Assembly: GCF_009939005.1 (NCBI RefSeq)
Contig: NZ_JAACJS010000015.1
Span: 1,118,325-1,182,324, forward strand
Reading direction: 5' to 3'
From: Sediminibacterium roseum
GTDB lineage: Bacteria > Bacteroidota > Bacteroidia > Chitinophagales > Chitinophagaceae
DNA length: 64,000 nt
Under the pieces are notes generated by a model. It was not told the DNA's origin. It saw only the letters and a list, made by a program, of their open reading frames with translations, and ran no database searches. Positions 1 to 10,121 of this stretch are shown here, in pieces. Position numbers and translations under genes: made by a program. Position 1 is the first letter of the stretch, and each line of letters starts with the position of its first letter.

Positions 1-1789
1 TGTCTGCAAGAAACAACGGCCCTTTTTTAGTAAGCAGCAGGTACATACCCGCTATCTTCTTTACGCCCTCTTCTGTTCCTATGATAGCCAGTGCCGGACG
101 GATCGCTTCTGCATAATTTTTAGTGAGGCCGGAGAGCATTGCATCTGCATCGCCTGTTTCCACCATCATACAACCGAAATGGTTGCGGTCTTTCATGATC
201 TTCAGGCTCTCATATTTGTTGATGCCTTTGCGGTGGCGCTTCTTGAAAAATATTTCGCTGTAAAATTCCCTTTTCTTTTCGTTTTCATCGCTGCGCGGAT
301 CGATGATCGGGATATCGCTGATATCGATGTTGTTCTCTTCCGCAATGCGTTTGATCTTTTCCGGGTCGCCCAATAGTATCGGGTAAGCGATGCCGTCGTC
401 GTAAATGATGCTTGCGGCTTTTAATATTTTCTGGTTGTCGGCCTCTGCAAACACAAGGCGTTTCGGATCGCGGCGGGCTTTGTTGCCGATCACGCGGATG
501 AGCTGGTTATCGAGGCCCAGGCGTTTGTTCAGCTCAAGTGTATAGGCGTCCCAGTTGCTGATCGCTTTCTGTGCCACCCCGCTTTCAACCGCCGCTTTTG
601 CAACAGCCGGCGCCACCGTAGCGAGCAAACGCGGATCGAGCGGTTTGGGAATGATGTATTCCGGGCCGAACGACATGCTCTGCTGGTTGTACGCCAGGTT
701 CACGATATCCGGAACTGGTGATTTGGCAAGGTCTGCGAGCGCTCTCACCGCGGCGAGTTTCATTGCTTCGTTGATCTGCCGCGCACGCACATCGAGCGCG
801 CCACGGAAAATATAAGGAAAGCCGAGTACGTTGTTCACCTGGTTGGGATAATCTGTTCTCCCTGTTGCCATGATGATGTCTTTGCGCGCGGCGGTCGCAT
901 CTTCGTAACTGATCTCCGGGTCGGGGTTTGCCATTGCGAACACGATCGGGTTTTTGGCCATGCTGCGGATCATATCCTGCGTTACCACATTTCCTACACT
1001 CAATCCCAGGAAAACATCGGCATCTTTCATCGCTTTTTCAAGGGTGATATCCGATTTCTTCACAGCAAACTTCTCGCGGTCGCCAAGATCGGTGCGGCCC
1101 TTGTGTAACACCCCGTCCTTATCAAACAAAGTGAAATTCTCGTATTTCGCACCCAGCGCCACATACAATTGTATGCATGCCATAGCCGCTGCGCCGGCGC
1201 CGTTCACTACAAAACAAACCTTCTCTATCTTCTTTTTCTGCAGGTCGAGCGCATTGAGCAGGGCCGCACTGCTGATGATGGCGGTTCCGTGCTGGTCGTC
1301 GTGCATCACAGGAATGTTCATCTGTTTTTTCAGCTCCTGCTCTATGTAAAAACACTCCGGGGCTTTGATGTCTTCGAGATTGATGCCGCCAAACGTTGGC
1401 TCGAGCGCTTTTACGATCTGTACAAATTTCTCCGGGTCCTTTTCATTGATCTCGATATCGAACACGTCTATGTCTGCAAATATTTTGAACAGTACGCCTT
1501 TCCCTTCCATTACGGGTTTGCTTGCTTCGGGCCCGATATCGCCGAGGCCCAATACAGCGGTACCATTGCTGATCACTGCTACAAGGTTTCCCTTTGCGGT
1601 GTATTTATAAACATCTTCAACGTTGTTGAAGATCTCCATACAGGGAACGGCCACACCCGGGCTGTACGCAAGTGAGAGATCGCGTTGGGTTTTGGCTTCT
1701 TTGGTGGGCACTACCTCAATCTTACCGGGCCGTCCGCTGGAATGATACTCCAGCGCCTGTTCCTTTCGCAGATCTGTATGTTTCGACAT
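1..1789 (-). CDS. maeB: NADP-dependent malic enzyme, MaeB type (3' end outside window)
   Basis: Oxidative decarboxylation of malate to pyruvate in the cytosol. About 596 residues are visible and the frame is open to the left edge, so the C-terminus is missing. MaeB-type proteins of about 750-760 residues carry an N-terminal malic enzyme domain and a C-terminal phosphotransacetylase-like domain. Visible motifs include the malic-enzyme segment [12 protein letters not shown] (about residues 39-50), HDDQHGTA (metal and substrate region), the nucleotide-binding [10 protein letters not shown], and [10 protein letters not shown]. The segment after about residue 430 ([14 protein letters not shown]) matches the start of the phosphotransacetylase-like domain. 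The ATG at 1789 gives the usual [16 protein letters not shown] start. Confidence 0.93.
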   Translation of the reverse strand, partial: MSKHTDLRKEQALEYHSSGRPGKIEVVPTKEAKTQRDLSLAYSPGVAVPCMEIFNNVEDVYKYTAKGNLVAVISNGTAVLGLGDIGPEASKPVMEGKGVLFKIFADIDVFDIEINEKDPEKFVQIVKALEPTFGGINLEDIKAPECFYIEQELKKQMNIPVMHDDQHGTAIISSAALLNALDLQKKKIEKVCFVVNGAGAAAMACIQLYVALGAKYENFTLFDKDGVLHKGRTDLGDREKFAVKKSDITLEKAMKDADVFLGLSVGNVVTQDMIRSMAKNPIVFAMANPDPEISYEDATAARKDIIMATGRTDYPNQVNNVLGFPYIFRGALDVRARQINEAMKLAAVRALADLAKSPVPDIVNLAYNQQSMSFGPEYIIPKPLDPRLLATVAPAVAKAAVESGVAQKAISNWDAYTLELNKRLGLDNQLIRVIGNKARRDPKRLVFAEADNQKILKAASIIYDDGIAYPILLGDPEKIKRIAEENNIDISDIPIIDPRSDENEKKREFYSEIFFKKRHRKGINKYESLKIMKDRNHFGCMMVETGDADAMLSGLTKNYAEAIRPALAIIGTEEGVKKIAGMYLLLTKKGPLFLAD

Positions 1790-1929
1790 AATTCTTTTTT
1801 AGGTTACCGGTCTGCGCGGGGCAAACCTTAACAATCCATCGCCTTGTCCTGGCGTTGGTAAGGGGTGCAAAATACAATTTATTAAAATGACAGGATAATG
1901 GCAATTTTCAGGGACAAGGTTGATGCCGA

Positions 1930-3108
1930 TCATTTCGTTGCGGCGCCCAACCATGCCATCATCCCCATTCCCGTTTCAATGGCACGTTCATCGATGTTGA
2001 ATTTCGGGGTGTGTACGTTGTGAACGATGCCCTGATCGGTATTGCGTACGCCAAGCCTGTAAAAGCATCCGGGTATCAGCTGTGTGTAATATCCAAAATC
2101 CTCGGCACCCATGCGCATTTCTGTTTCCAGCACATTTTCTTTACCCATGTATTCGTTCGCCAGCTCCCAGCCCTTTCCTGTGAGCACGGGGTCATTGTCA
2201 ACCGTCGGGTAGCCCACATCAATGTGCAGGTCGATCTCTGCGCCCATCGATTCAACGAGCCCGGTTGCAAGTTTGCGTATAAGTTCGTGTGCCCTGTAGC
2301 GCCATGTTTCATCCATTGCGCGGAAAGTGCCCATGAGCTTTACCTCGCTGGGTATTACATTGGTGGTATGTCCACCCTGTATGGAACAGATGGAGAGTAC
2401 CGACGGTGAGGTCGGATTGTTGTTTCGCGAGATCAGTTGCTGCAGGCCCACGATCAGGTGCGAGGCGATCAGTACTGTGTCTGCAGTTAAGTGGGGCGCT
2501 GCCGCATGGCCTCCTTTGCTCCTGATGGTGATGTAGATCTCATCGGCGCTGGCCATCACCCTTCCCTTACGAAAACTCAATTTGCCGAGGTCGAGCCCCG
2601 GGTGTACGTGCAGGCCGTAAATGCCCTCGGGTTTCGGGTTTTCGAGCACGCCATCCTTGATCATATAACTCGCGCCACCGGGATTTCTTTCTTCACCCGG
2701 CTGAAACAAAAGTTTGATCGTTCCTTCCCAATCGTTTTTCAGTTCGTTCAGGATTTTTGCGGCGCCAAGCAAGATGGTGGTATGCACATCATGGCCGCAG
2801 GCATGCATTACGCCGGCGTTCTTTGATTTGTAGTCGAGTTCGTTTTCTTCCTGTATCGGCAATGCATCCATATCGGCGCGCAGGGCGATGGTGCGGCTCG
2901 CGGGATTTTTTCCCTTGATGATGCCCAGTACACCGGTGGTTGCCTTTACTTCGAAGGGAATTCCGAAAGCACTGAGTTTCGATTGAATGAACTTGCTCGT
3001 TTCAAACTCCTGGTAACTCAGTTCTGGATTTGCATGCAGGTGCCTGCGCACGGCAATGAATTCGTCGGAATACTGTCTGGCCAGTTCTTTTATTTTCTGC
3101 TGTAGCAT
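1930..3108 (-). CDS. M20-family amidohydrolase (hippurate / N-acyl-amino-acid hydrolase type)
   Basis: A 392-residue metal-dependent amidase or carboxypeptidase that removes acyl groups from amino acids or cleaves small amide substrates. The M20D metal ligands are all present: HACGHDVHT (Cys and His near residue 103), FQPGEE (Glu pair near 138), GLHVHP (His) and VHTPKFNIDE near the C-terminus. The lid-domain segment SKGGHAAAPH is also present. Length is normal and there is no signal peptide, so it is cytosolic. It lies 6 nt after the SPOR-domain gene on the same strand and is probably cotranscribed. The natural substrate cannot be read from the sequence. Confidence 0.9.
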   Translation of the reverse strand: MLQQKIKELARQYSDEFIAVRRHLHANPELSYQEFETSKFIQSKLSAFGIPFEVKATTGVLGIIKGKNPASRTIALRADMDALPIQEENELDYKSKNAGVMHACGHDVHTTILLGAAKILNELKNDWEGTIKLLFQPGEERNPGGASYMIKDGVLENPKPEGIYGLHVHPGLDLGKLSFRKGRVMASADEIYITIRSKGGHAAAPHLTADTVLIASHLIVGLQQLISRNNNPTSPSVLSICSIQGGHTTNVIPSEVKLMGTFRAMDETWRYRAHELIRKLATGLVESMGAEIDLHIDVGYPTVDNDPVLTGKGWELANEYMGKENVLETEMRMGAEDFGYYTQLIPGCFYRLGVRNTDQGIVHNVHTPKFNIDERAIETGMGMMAWLGAATK

Positions 3109-3114
3109 GATCTT

Positions 3115-3543
3115 CTATTGGTTGATGGGATCGTCCTCTTCCTTCGGTATGTATTCAACCGCATCGTCAACAATGTAAACCCCGTTTGGAAATACCTTGT
3201 TGAGCTCGGCCTTGAATTTGTTCGCGTCTTCTCTCCTGGTAAAATTCCCGATGCGCACTTTGAAGTTGGGCGATTGGTAAACGATGTAGGTTTTCTCCCC
3301 CGGAAACTGCGCCTCCAGGTTCGCTTTTGCGTTGAATGCATCGTCTCTTTTAGGAGTGCTGATGATCTGTATCCGGAAGCCCCTGTACAAACCATTGGGC
3401 AGCATCATCGACATGCGTTGGTTGTGCTGGTTTTGTTTTACACTCAGTACATCCAGCCTCGCATCCTTCCGCACCACGATCGTATCTCCCGCTTTTGCGA
3501 AAGAAACAAACAGTACCAGTAAGAACGCTGCAAACAATTTCAT
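3115..3543 (-). CDS. SPOR domain-containing secreted protein
   Basis: A 142-residue exported protein: signal peptide (MKLFAAFLLVLFVSFAKA, about residues 1-18), a short linker, then one SPOR domain from about residue 55 (YRGFRIQIISTPKRDDAFNA) to 130. SPOR domains bind denuded septal peptidoglycan glycan strands, so a periplasmic or cell-wall role is likely. I chose the ATG at 3543 because it begins the signal peptide; the frame continues upstream but only overlaps deoC. It lies 92 nt after deoC and 6 nt before the amidohydrolase gene. Confidence 0.85.
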   Translation of the reverse strand: MKLFAAFLLVLFVSFAKAGDTIVVRKDARLDVLSVKQNQHNQRMSMMLPNGLYRGFRIQIISTPKRDDAFNAKANLEAQFPGEKTYIVYQSPNFKVRIGNFTRREDANKFKAELNKVFPNGVYIVDDAVEYIPKEEDDPINQ

Positions 3544-3635
3544 ACGACAAAAATAGCTATAAGGCTTTAGCCGGAAGCCATAAGTCTTTAAAATTAACGA
3601 TTGGGGCAGATAAAAGGCATGCGGCCCAACAGCGG

Positions 3636-4307
3636 TTAATAACTTCCTTCCCCTGCCGGTGCGCCCTGAACGATCGCTACGCTTGCACTGCAGCCGAGTC
3701 TTGTGGCGCCTGCGTCTACCAGTTGTTTGGCAAAGGCATAATCGCGGATCCCGCCCGATGCCTTGATCTGTACGTTTGCGGGCAGATGGAACCTGAACAA
3801 TTTTACCGCTTCCACCGTTGCGCCTTTTTCTGCGTAGCCGGTTGACGTTTTGAGGAAATCGATCCCCGCAACCCCGTATATCTCGCAGCATTTTACAATC
3901 TCTTCGTCTGTAAGCACACCGCTCTCGATGATGATCTTCACCACTTTGCCTTTGCTGCGGATGATGGGCATGATGTGGTTGATCTCGCTGGCGAGATACA
4001 TCCAGTCGTTGTTTTTAATGGCCGAAATATTGACGACCACATCGAGCTCATCCGCGCCATCTACCATGGCCAGTAAGATCTCCGCGATCTTTGCTTCGAT
4101 GGCAGAATATCCAAATGGAAAACCAATCACCGTCGCCACTTTCACATCACTGCCCGCTGTTAACCCTTTCGCTTTTTTTACGAAATTGGGTGGCACGCAT
4201 ACTGCGGCAAAGCCGTACTGCCGGGCTTCGGCGCAGAGTTTTTCTATGTCTGCAACCAGGGTGGTTGGTTTGAGTATGGTATGGTCGATATAGCTTGAGA
4301 GGTTCAT
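3636..4307 (-). CDS. deoC: Deoxyribose-phosphate aldolase
   Basis: Cytosolic class I aldolase that splits 2-deoxyribose-5-phosphate into glyceraldehyde-3-phosphate and acetaldehyde in deoxynucleoside salvage. It has 223 residues, typical of DeoC. Catalytic residues are visible: Asp89 in ELDVVVN, Schiff-base Lys153 in FLKTSTG, and Lys182 in IKASGGIR. I chose the ATG at 4307 because MNLSSYIDHT is the family N-terminus. Longer in-frame starts run back through the secA terminator into secA and are rejected. It may head a minus-strand unit with the SPOR and M20 genes. Confidence 0.95.
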   Translation of the reverse strand: MNLSSYIDHTILKPTTLVADIEKLCAEARQYGFAAVCVPPNFVKKAKGLTAGSDVKVATVIGFPFGYSAIEAKIAEILLAMVDGADELDVVVNISAIKNNDWMYLASEINHIMPIIRSKGKVVKIIIESGVLTDEEIVKCCEIYGVAGIDFLKTSTGYAEKGATVEAVKLFRFHLPANVQIKASGGIRDYAFAKQLVDAGATRLGCSASVAIVQGAPAGEGSY

Positions 4308-4350
4308 TGGATAAAGATAATGCGTTGCAGTTGTTCCCGCCTCAGCCTGT

Positions 4351-4380
4351 AAAAAAGCCTTCACAAATTGTGAAGGCTTC
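4351..4380 (-). terminator. Rho-independent terminator of secA
   Basis: An 11-bp perfect stem (AAGCCTTCACA and its complement around a short AT loop) begins just after the secA stop on the minus strand and is followed by a run of T. It separates secA from deoC. Confidence 0.85.
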
Positions 4381-4386
4381 CTGATT

Positions 4387-7300
4387 TTAAACCGCGTCTT
4401 TTCCGTGACACGCTTTGTATTTTTTACCGCTGCCGCAAGGACAAGGATCGTTTCTGCCGATCTTCGGCCCAACCTGTACCGGTTGTTGTTTTACCGGTGT
4501 TGGATCGTAGTAATCGTTTTCCGTTGGCGGCGCATCAACATCTTCTTTGTTGGCGCTCATGCGGCTCATGTCTGTTTTTTTCTGGCGGCCCTCCTTGAGC
4601 TCGTCGCCATCGCTCAATGGGATGCTGGCATGGCAAAGGAACTGGACGATGTCTTTGTTCACCTCGCTGTCCATTTTACGGAACAGTTCAAAGGCTTCCA
4701 TTTTATAGATCACCAATGGATCTTTCTGTTCGTAAGTGGCTGTTTGCACGCTTTGTTTCAGGTCATCCATCGCACGCAGGTGTTCTTTCCATGCGTCGTC
4801 GATAAACCCGAGCGTAATGCTTCTTTCGAGTGCGTTCACCAGTTCTGCGCCGTTTGTTTCGAGTGTTTTGTTGAGGTTAGACAAGGCCTGCATTCCCCTT
4901 CTTCCATCCGTAAATGGTACGATCACATTCTCGATATGCGAACCCTGCTGTTGCCTGATGTTCTTGAAAACGGGAACGGCCTGGGCCATCAGCTCCTGTT
5001 TCCTTCTTTCATAATTGGCGGCAGCCTCTGTGTATAATTTTTCCGCGAGCTCATGCTCCGGCAGTTTGCTTAATTCTTCTGCGGTGATGGCCGAATCGAT
5101 ACCGAAATTCACGATCGCTGCCAGGCGGAAGCCTTCGTGGTCGCCCTGTTCCTTGAAAGAACTAACGAGCCCTTCTGCAACAGAATACAAAGCATTATCG
5201 AGGTCCAATGCAAGACGTTCGCCAAACAAGGCGTGGTTTCGTTTTGCATAGATAACCGTTCTCTGTTTGTTCATCACATCATCGTACTCCAGCAAACGTT
5301 TACGTATGCCAAAGTTATTCTCCTCTACTTTCTTCTGCGCCCGTTCGATCGATTTGGTGATCATGCTGTGCTGGATCACTTCCCCTTCTTTGTAGCCGGC
5401 AAAGTCCATCACTTTTGCAATACGTTCGCTGCCGAACATACGCATCAGGTCGTCTTCAAGGGAAACAAAGAACAAAGAAGAACCCGGATCTCCCTGCCTT
5501 CCCGCACGGCCCCTCAGCTGCCTGTCTACGCGGCGCGACTCGTGCCGCTCCGTACCCAGGATGGCCAGTCCGCCTGCTTCTTTCACACCCGGCCCGAGTT
5601 TGATATCGGTACCACGGCCGGCCATGTTGGTGGCAATGGTAACCGCGCCCGCAAGACCTGCTTCGGCAACGATCTGTGCCTCGCGTGCGTGCTGTTTTGC
5701 GTTCAATACATTATGCGGTATCTGCTTCTGGCGCAGCATACGGCTGAGCAATTCGCTCACTTCAACGGATGTTGTACCTACGAGAACAGGGCGTCCCGCC
5801 TTGATCATCTTCTCGATCTCTTCTATTACCGAACCAAATTTTTCGCGTTTGGTCTTGAACACAAGATCCTGCTGGTCCTGGCGTATGGCCGGAACGTTTG
5901 TAGGAATGGTTACCACATCGAGCTTATAAATATCCCACAACTCACCTGCTTCTGTTTCGGCAGTTCCCGTCATACCCGCCAGTTTGTGGTACATACGGAA
6001 ATAGTTCTGCAGCGTTACGGTTGCATAGGTTTGCGTGGCCGCTTCGATCTTTACATTTTCTTTTGCCTCGATCGCCTGGTGCAGACCGTCTGAATAACGA
6101 CGCCCATCGAGGATACGGCCGGTCTGTTCGTCTACGATCTTGACTGCACCGTCCATCACCACGTACTCCACGTCTTTGTCAAACATCGTATACGCTTTCA
6201 GCAATTGCTGAACGGTATGGATACGGTCTGCCTTAACAGAATATTCATTGATGATGGATTCTTTGTGCTGCAATTTTTCTTCGGGTGATAATGAAGCATC
6301 GTTGTCGATGCCCGCCAGTGTTAAACTGATATCAGGCAAAACAAAAAAGTTCTGGTCCTCTCCCGAGCGTGTAATGAGTTGCAATCCTTTTTCGGTAAGA
6401 TCTACCGAATTGTTTTTTTCATCGATGTAGAAATACAGTTCCTCATCGGCTTTTGGCATCTCGCGCTGCTGATCGGCGAGGTAATAGTTTTCTGCTTTCT
6501 GGAGTTTTACACGCATGCCCGGCTCACTCAGGTATTTGATGAGGGCGCTGTTCTTCGGCAAACCACGGTGCGCGCGGAAAAGCGCGAGGCCGCCGTCTTT
6601 CGGGTCATCGTTTCCTTCCGCTATCTTTTTCCTGGCTTCGTTGAGGAACTGGTTGGTGGCGCGTTTCTGTGCCTCTACCAGTTTTTCAATCCTTGGCTTG
6701 AGTTCGAAGAATTGCTGTTCGCCGGTTACATGCCCGATGGGGCCGGAGATGATCAATGGCGTTCTCGCATCATCGATCAAAACGGAATCCACCTCATCCA
6801 CCATTGCAAAATGGTGTTTGCGTTGTACCATTTCTTCCGGTGTATGAACCATGTTGTCTCTCAGGTAATCGAAACCAAATTCGTTGTTTGTTCCATAGGT
6901 AATGTCTGCGAGATAGGCATTGCGGCGCGCCTCACTGTTGGGTTCATGCTTGTCGATACAGTCTACCCGCAATCCCAGCCATTCGAAAATGGTTCCGTTC
7001 CATTCACTGTCTCGTCGGGCGAGGTAATCGTTCACCGTTACCACGTGAACACCTTCGCCCGCCAACGCATTGAGATAGGCAGGTAAAGTAGATACCAATG
7101 TTTTACCCTCACCGGTTGCCATCTCGGCAATTTTACCCTGGTGCAGAACGCTACCACCGATCAGCTGTACATCGTAATGCACCATGTTCCAGGTTACGGC
7201 GCCGCCGGCGGCTGTCCATGTATTTTTATAAACAGACTGGTCGCCATTGATGCTGATGTAATCTTTTTTAACGCTCAGGTCGCGGTCGAGCTGCGTTGCC

Positions 7301-7695
7301 GTAGAAACCAGCTCCGTATTTTCTTTAAAGCGGCGCGCTGTTTCTTTTACAACGGCGAACGCTTCGGGTTGTATCTCGGCCAGTATTTCCTCGATCTTTT
7401 TATCGCGGTCTTTTTTGAGTTTGTCTACTTCCTGGTAGATGGCGTCGCGGCCGTGTATGTCTACCTCTGATAACTTTTCCGCCGCTTCCTTGCGCTCTGC
7501 AATTTCCGCATCCACGCCTGAAAGGTGTTGTTTGATGCGCTCACGGAATTCCTGGGTTTTGTTGCGGAGGGCGTCGTTGGACAAGGACTGGTATTCCTGG
7601 AAAAACTGGTTTGTTTTCTGAACGATCGGCATCAGTTGCTGAACATCCTTTTCACTTTTGCTGCCGCCGAATAATTTTGAGATAAACTTCAACAT
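4387..7695 (-). CDS. secA: Preprotein translocase ATPase SecA
   Basis: Motor ATPase that drives unfolded preproteins through SecYEG. It has 1102 residues, the long form usual in Bacteroidota, with an inserted charged helical region near residues 60-110. Walker A is TGEGKT (about residues 194-199). The DEAD-like box lies in [17 protein letters not shown], and motif VI region residues include GRGTDIKLG and [14 protein letters not shown]. The C-terminal tail carries the zinc-binding SEC-C motif [13 protein letters not shown], which contacts SecB or ribosomes in other bacteria. It is monocistronic: its own terminator lies downstream and a 434-bp divergent region lies upstream. Confidence 0.98.
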   Translation of the reverse strand: MLKFISKLFGGSKSEKDVQQLMPIVQKTNQFFQEYQSLSNDALRNKTQEFRERIKQHLSGVDAEIAERKEAAEKLSEVDIHGRDAIYQEVDKLKKDRDKKIEEILAEIQPEAFAVVKETARRFKENTELVSTATQLDRDLSVKKDYISINGDQSVYKNTWTAAGGAVTWNMVHYDVQLIGGSVLHQGKIAEMATGEGKTLVSTLPAYLNALAGEGVHVVTVNDYLARRDSEWNGTIFEWLGLRVDCIDKHEPNSEARRNAYLADITYGTNNEFGFDYLRDNMVHTPEEMVQRKHHFAMVDEVDSVLIDDARTPLIISGPIGHVTGEQQFFELKPRIEKLVEAQKRATNQFLNEARKKIAEGNDDPKDGGLALFRAHRGLPKNSALIKYLSEPGMRVKLQKAENYYLADQQREMPKADEELYFYIDEKNNSVDLTEKGLQLITRSGEDQNFFVLPDISLTLAGIDNDASLSPEEKLQHKESIINEYSVKADRIHTVQQLLKAYTMFDKDVEYVVMDGAVKIVDEQTGRILDGRRYSDGLHQAIEAKENVKIEAATQTYATVTLQNYFRMYHKLAGMTGTAETEAGELWDIYKLDVVTIPTNVPAIRQDQQDLVFKTKREKFGSVIEEIEKMIKAGRPVLVGTTSVEVSELLSRMLRQKQIPHNVLNAKQHAREAQIVAEAGLAGAVTIATNMAGRGTDIKLGPGVKEAGGLAILGTERHESRRVDRQLRGRAGRQGDPGSSLFFVSLEDDLMRMFGSERIAKVMDFAGYKEGEVIQHSMITKSIERAQKKVEENNFGIRKRLLEYDDVMNKQRTVIYAKRNHALFGERLALDLDNALYSVAEGLVSSFKEQGDHEGFRLAAIVNFGIDSAITAEELSKLPEHELAEKLYTEAAANYERRKQELMAQAVPVFKNIRQQQGSHIENVIVPFTDGRRGMQALSNLNKTLETNGAELVNALERSITLGFIDDAWKEHLRAMDDLKQSVQTATYEQKDPLVIYKMEAFELFRKMDSEVNKDIVQFLCHASIPLSDGDELKEGRQKKTDMSRMSANKEDVDAPPTENDYYDPTPVKQQPVQVGPKIGRNDPCPCGSGKKYKACHGKDAV

Positions 7696-8129
7696 AGGGG
7701 TCTGGTCTGGGTGTATAATGGTTTTTAATCAGTCAAAAAGGATGCGAAAGATTTTTTCGAGCCAATTTGGCATATTACACAGGCTGGCGAAGGTAAAGAA
7801 TTTGGGGGCAGCAAATACCAGGTACATAGATATTAAAGAAGGTTTACCAGTTTCCGGAGTATGGTGTAAGCGCGCCTGCGCCAGCGGACCAACTTACCCT
7901 GGGCCGGGCGTTCCGGGCGCGGGATGGCGTGTTACGCGGGATTGTTCGGGCCCGGTTGATGGGGCAACGTTTTAAAATCCCCATTTGCACCGATTTTTCA
8001 CCAAAACGATGGAATTTAGCCCCGATTCTGCTACTTTTGCAGCCTTAAAATAAAGATACAAGGTACAGCCCGTAAGGCAGCAGGGCTTATGCTGTACCTG
8101 TAAACCTGAAAACTTGAAACTTACATACG
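7696..8129. other. Divergent secA / atpG intergenic region
   Basis: 434 bp without a convincing gene. It must contain the secA promoter (minus) and the atpG promoter (plus). I see a -7 element for atpG at 8032-8039 and a leader stem-loop at 8061-8099. The GC-rich middle (about 7865-7965) shows nothing I can name. Confidence 0.6.
8032..8039 (+). promoter_or_regulatory. Bacteroidota -7 element of atpG
   Basis: TACTTTTG matches TAnnTTTG. It would place the transcription start near 8045 and give a leader of roughly 85 nt. No clear TTTG -33 box was found at the right distance. Confidence 0.5.
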
Positions 8130-9011
8130 ATGGCAGGACAGTTAAAAGAGGTACGTAACCGGATCAAGAGTGTACAGAGCACGCAGCAGATCACAAAGGC
8201 GATGAAGATGGTGAGTGCGGCCAAACTGCGCCGTGCACAGGAGGCGATCACACAGATGAGGCCTTATGCGCAGAAACTCCAGGAAATGCTAAGCAATATT
8301 GTGAGCAGCATTGAAGGCGGTATGACCCTCAAACTGGCGGAAGAAAGACCCGTGGAGAACGTATTGCTGATCGTGATCACGAGCGACAGGGGTTTGTGCG
8401 GCGGTTACAATGCCAATATTGTGAAACTGGCCAAGCTTACGGTTGCCGAGAAATATCCTTCCCAACTTAAAAAAGGCAATGTTACCATTTGGAACATTGG
8501 TAAAAAGGGTTATGAGAGCCTGACCAAAGCCGGTTATAAAACAAACGACACCTTCAAAGATATCTACCAGCACCTGAGCTTCGAAAGCGTACAGGAAGCA
8601 TCGAAAGCGGCAATGGAAGCTTTTGAGAACAAACAGTTCGATGCGGTGGAAGTGGTTTACAGCGAATTCAAAAATGCGGCGACCCAGCGTTTTGTTGCAG
8701 AACAGTTTTTGCCGATCCCCAAAGTGGCAACCGCAACGGGTGGCAAAAAGTCTGACTTTATTTTCGAGCCCGCTAAAGAAGAATTGATCGCAGAACTGAT
8801 GCCTAAGATCCTCAATACACAATTGTACAAAGCCGTGCTTGATGGCAATGCCAGTGAACATGGTGCACGTATGACTGCGATGGACAAAGCCAGTGACAAT
8901 GCAAACGAATTATTAAAAACACTCAAGATCAGCTACAACCGCGCAAGACAGGCAGCGATCACCACCGAGCTCACAGAGATCGTTAGTGGTGCGGCGGCAT
9001 TGCAGGGATAG
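8130..9011 (+). CDS. atpG: ATP synthase F1 subunit gamma
   Basis: Central rotor stalk of the F1Fo ATP synthase. It has 293 residues. The N-terminal coiled helix (MAGQLKEVRNRIKSVQSTQQITKAM begins the family pattern), the conserved SDRGLCGGYNAN segment (about residues 88-99) and the C-terminal helix ending ELTEIVSGAAAL are all present. Unusually, no other atp gene flanks it: secA is upstream on the other strand and scpB follows. A promoter element and leader hairpin upstream suggest it is transcribed on its own. Confidence 0.97.
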   Translation: MAGQLKEVRNRIKSVQSTQQITKAMKMVSAAKLRRAQEAITQMRPYAQKLQEMLSNIVSSIEGGMTLKLAEERPVENVLLIVITSDRGLCGGYNANIVKLAKLTVAEKYPSQLKKGNVTIWNIGKKGYESLTKAGYKTNDTFKDIYQHLSFESVQEASKAAMEAFENKQFDAVEVVYSEFKNAATQRFVAEQFLPIPKVATATGGKKSDFIFEPAKEELIAELMPKILNTQLYKAVLDGNASEHGARMTAMDKASDNANELLKTLKISYNRARQAAITTELTEIVSGAAALQG

Positions 9012-9099
9012 CGGGGTAATTAGTAATTGGTAATGGATAATTAAGAATTTGATTATCCTGATTCCATTGCTGGTTATTAATTATTAACTACGAATCGAA

Positions 9100-9957
9100 A
9101 TGGAGATAAGCCAGATCATCCCTCACATCGAGGTACTCATTTTTGCAAGCGAGAAGCCATTGACTTCATTGGATATTGTTGAGCTGATCAACAACACCTT
9201 TGGTTTTCTTGAAGAGCGAGTGATGCCCGACCAGGTAGAGAGCGCGCTGGAAGGCATCCGTGAAAAATATTCTTCAGAATTTTACCCGTTCGAAGTAAAA
9301 GAAAGCGGCGGCGGGTGGCAGTTTCTTACGAAGGTGGCTTTTCACAGCACCATCGCGCAACTCAATGGCGATAAATTCCTGAAACGATTGTCGAACGCCG
9401 CACTCGAAACACTCGCCATCATCGCTTACAAACAACCCATCACCAAAGGTGAGATTGAAGCGATACGCGGGGTGAACAGCGACTACAGCATCCAGAAATT
9501 ACTCGAGAAAGAACTCGTTCTCATCAGCGGCCGCAATGAAAACATGCCGGGCAAACCGCTGGTATATTCCACTTCCAAAAACTTTATGGATTACTTCGGC
9601 ATCAACTCGGCAGCAGACCTCCCCAAGATACAGGAAGTGCTTGCAGAACAGATCGTGGAAGGCACCATCATCAACCCCGAAGACTTTACCGACCAGAATG
9701 TTGCCAATACCGTTTCTGAAGACGGCGTAGATGCAGAGGTTTCTGAACTTACCGTAAACGAAGAAGGAGAACTGATCATCAAGGAACAAAACGAGAACCC
9801 GGAAGAACAGGAAGGAAATGAAGGATCGGCAGCAGACGAAACCGAAACAGAAACCGGGAACGGGGAAGAAGAAACCGGTGAGGAGCCACAGGACAACGCA
9901 ACAGGAAGCGAAGACAACGAACAGGACGAAAAGAACGGAGACGACAAACCAGAGTAA
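9100..9957 (+). CDS. scpB: Segregation and condensation protein ScpB with long acidic tail
   Basis: Kite-type winged-helix subunit of the SMC-ScpA-ScpB condensin, which organises and segregates the chromosome. It has 285 residues; the conserved two-winged-helix part occupies about 1-190 (FLKRLSNAALETLAIIAYKQPITKGEIEAIRGV, in part, is the family hallmark). After about residue 200 comes a strongly acidic Glu/Asp/Asn/Thr-rich tail of about 85 residues with no recognisable fold. Usual ScpB proteins are about 180-200 residues. No scpA lies beside it. The 88-bp gap after atpG is AT-rich and repetitive. Confidence 0.93.
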   Translation: MEISQIIPHIEVLIFASEKPLTSLDIVELINNTFGFLEERVMPDQVESALEGIREKYSSEFYPFEVKESGGGWQFLTKVAFHSTIAQLNGDKFLKRLSNAALETLAIIAYKQPITKGEIEAIRGVNSDYSIQKLLEKELVLISGRNENMPGKPLVYSTSKNFMDYFGINSAADLPKIQEVLAEQIVEGTIINPEDFTDQNVANTVSEDGVDAEVSELTVNEEGELIIKEQNENPEEQEGNEGSAADETETETGNGEEETGEEPQDNATGSEDNEQDEKNGDDKPE

Positions 9958-9996
9958 CCAGGTTGCTGATTCAACGTTTGCTACTTACATAAAATT

Positions 9997-10029
9997 AAAA
10001 AGCACATATGGAACCCCTATGTGCTTTTT
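9997..10029 (+). terminator. Rho-independent terminator after scpB
   Basis: A stem of AAAAAGCACATA and its complement (12 bp) around a 9-nt loop, ending in a T run. It also argues against any start for the next gene upstream of 10030. Confidence 0.8.
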
Positions 10030-10121
10030 GTTTTCAACCCTTGCCGTATGCGTTTCAGGAAAAATTAAAGTACCTTCCATCAATTTCAAGATTTCAAATT
10101 GTAAAACTTCCAGATCACAAC

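Noticed and set aside
3636..4472. Longer start for deoC (278 residues)
   Set aside because: The extra N-terminus runs through the secA terminator into the secA coding region; DeoC normally begins at MNLSSYIDHT.
5137..6093. 318-codon open frame on the plus strand opposite secA
   Set aside because: It mirrors a well-supported secA reading frame and has no domain signs; it is an antisense shadow.
10008..10121. Longer start for the lysA-type gene (443 residues)
   Set aside because: It lies inside the scpB terminator hairpin, and family alignment from memory begins near MSATLSNEQL.
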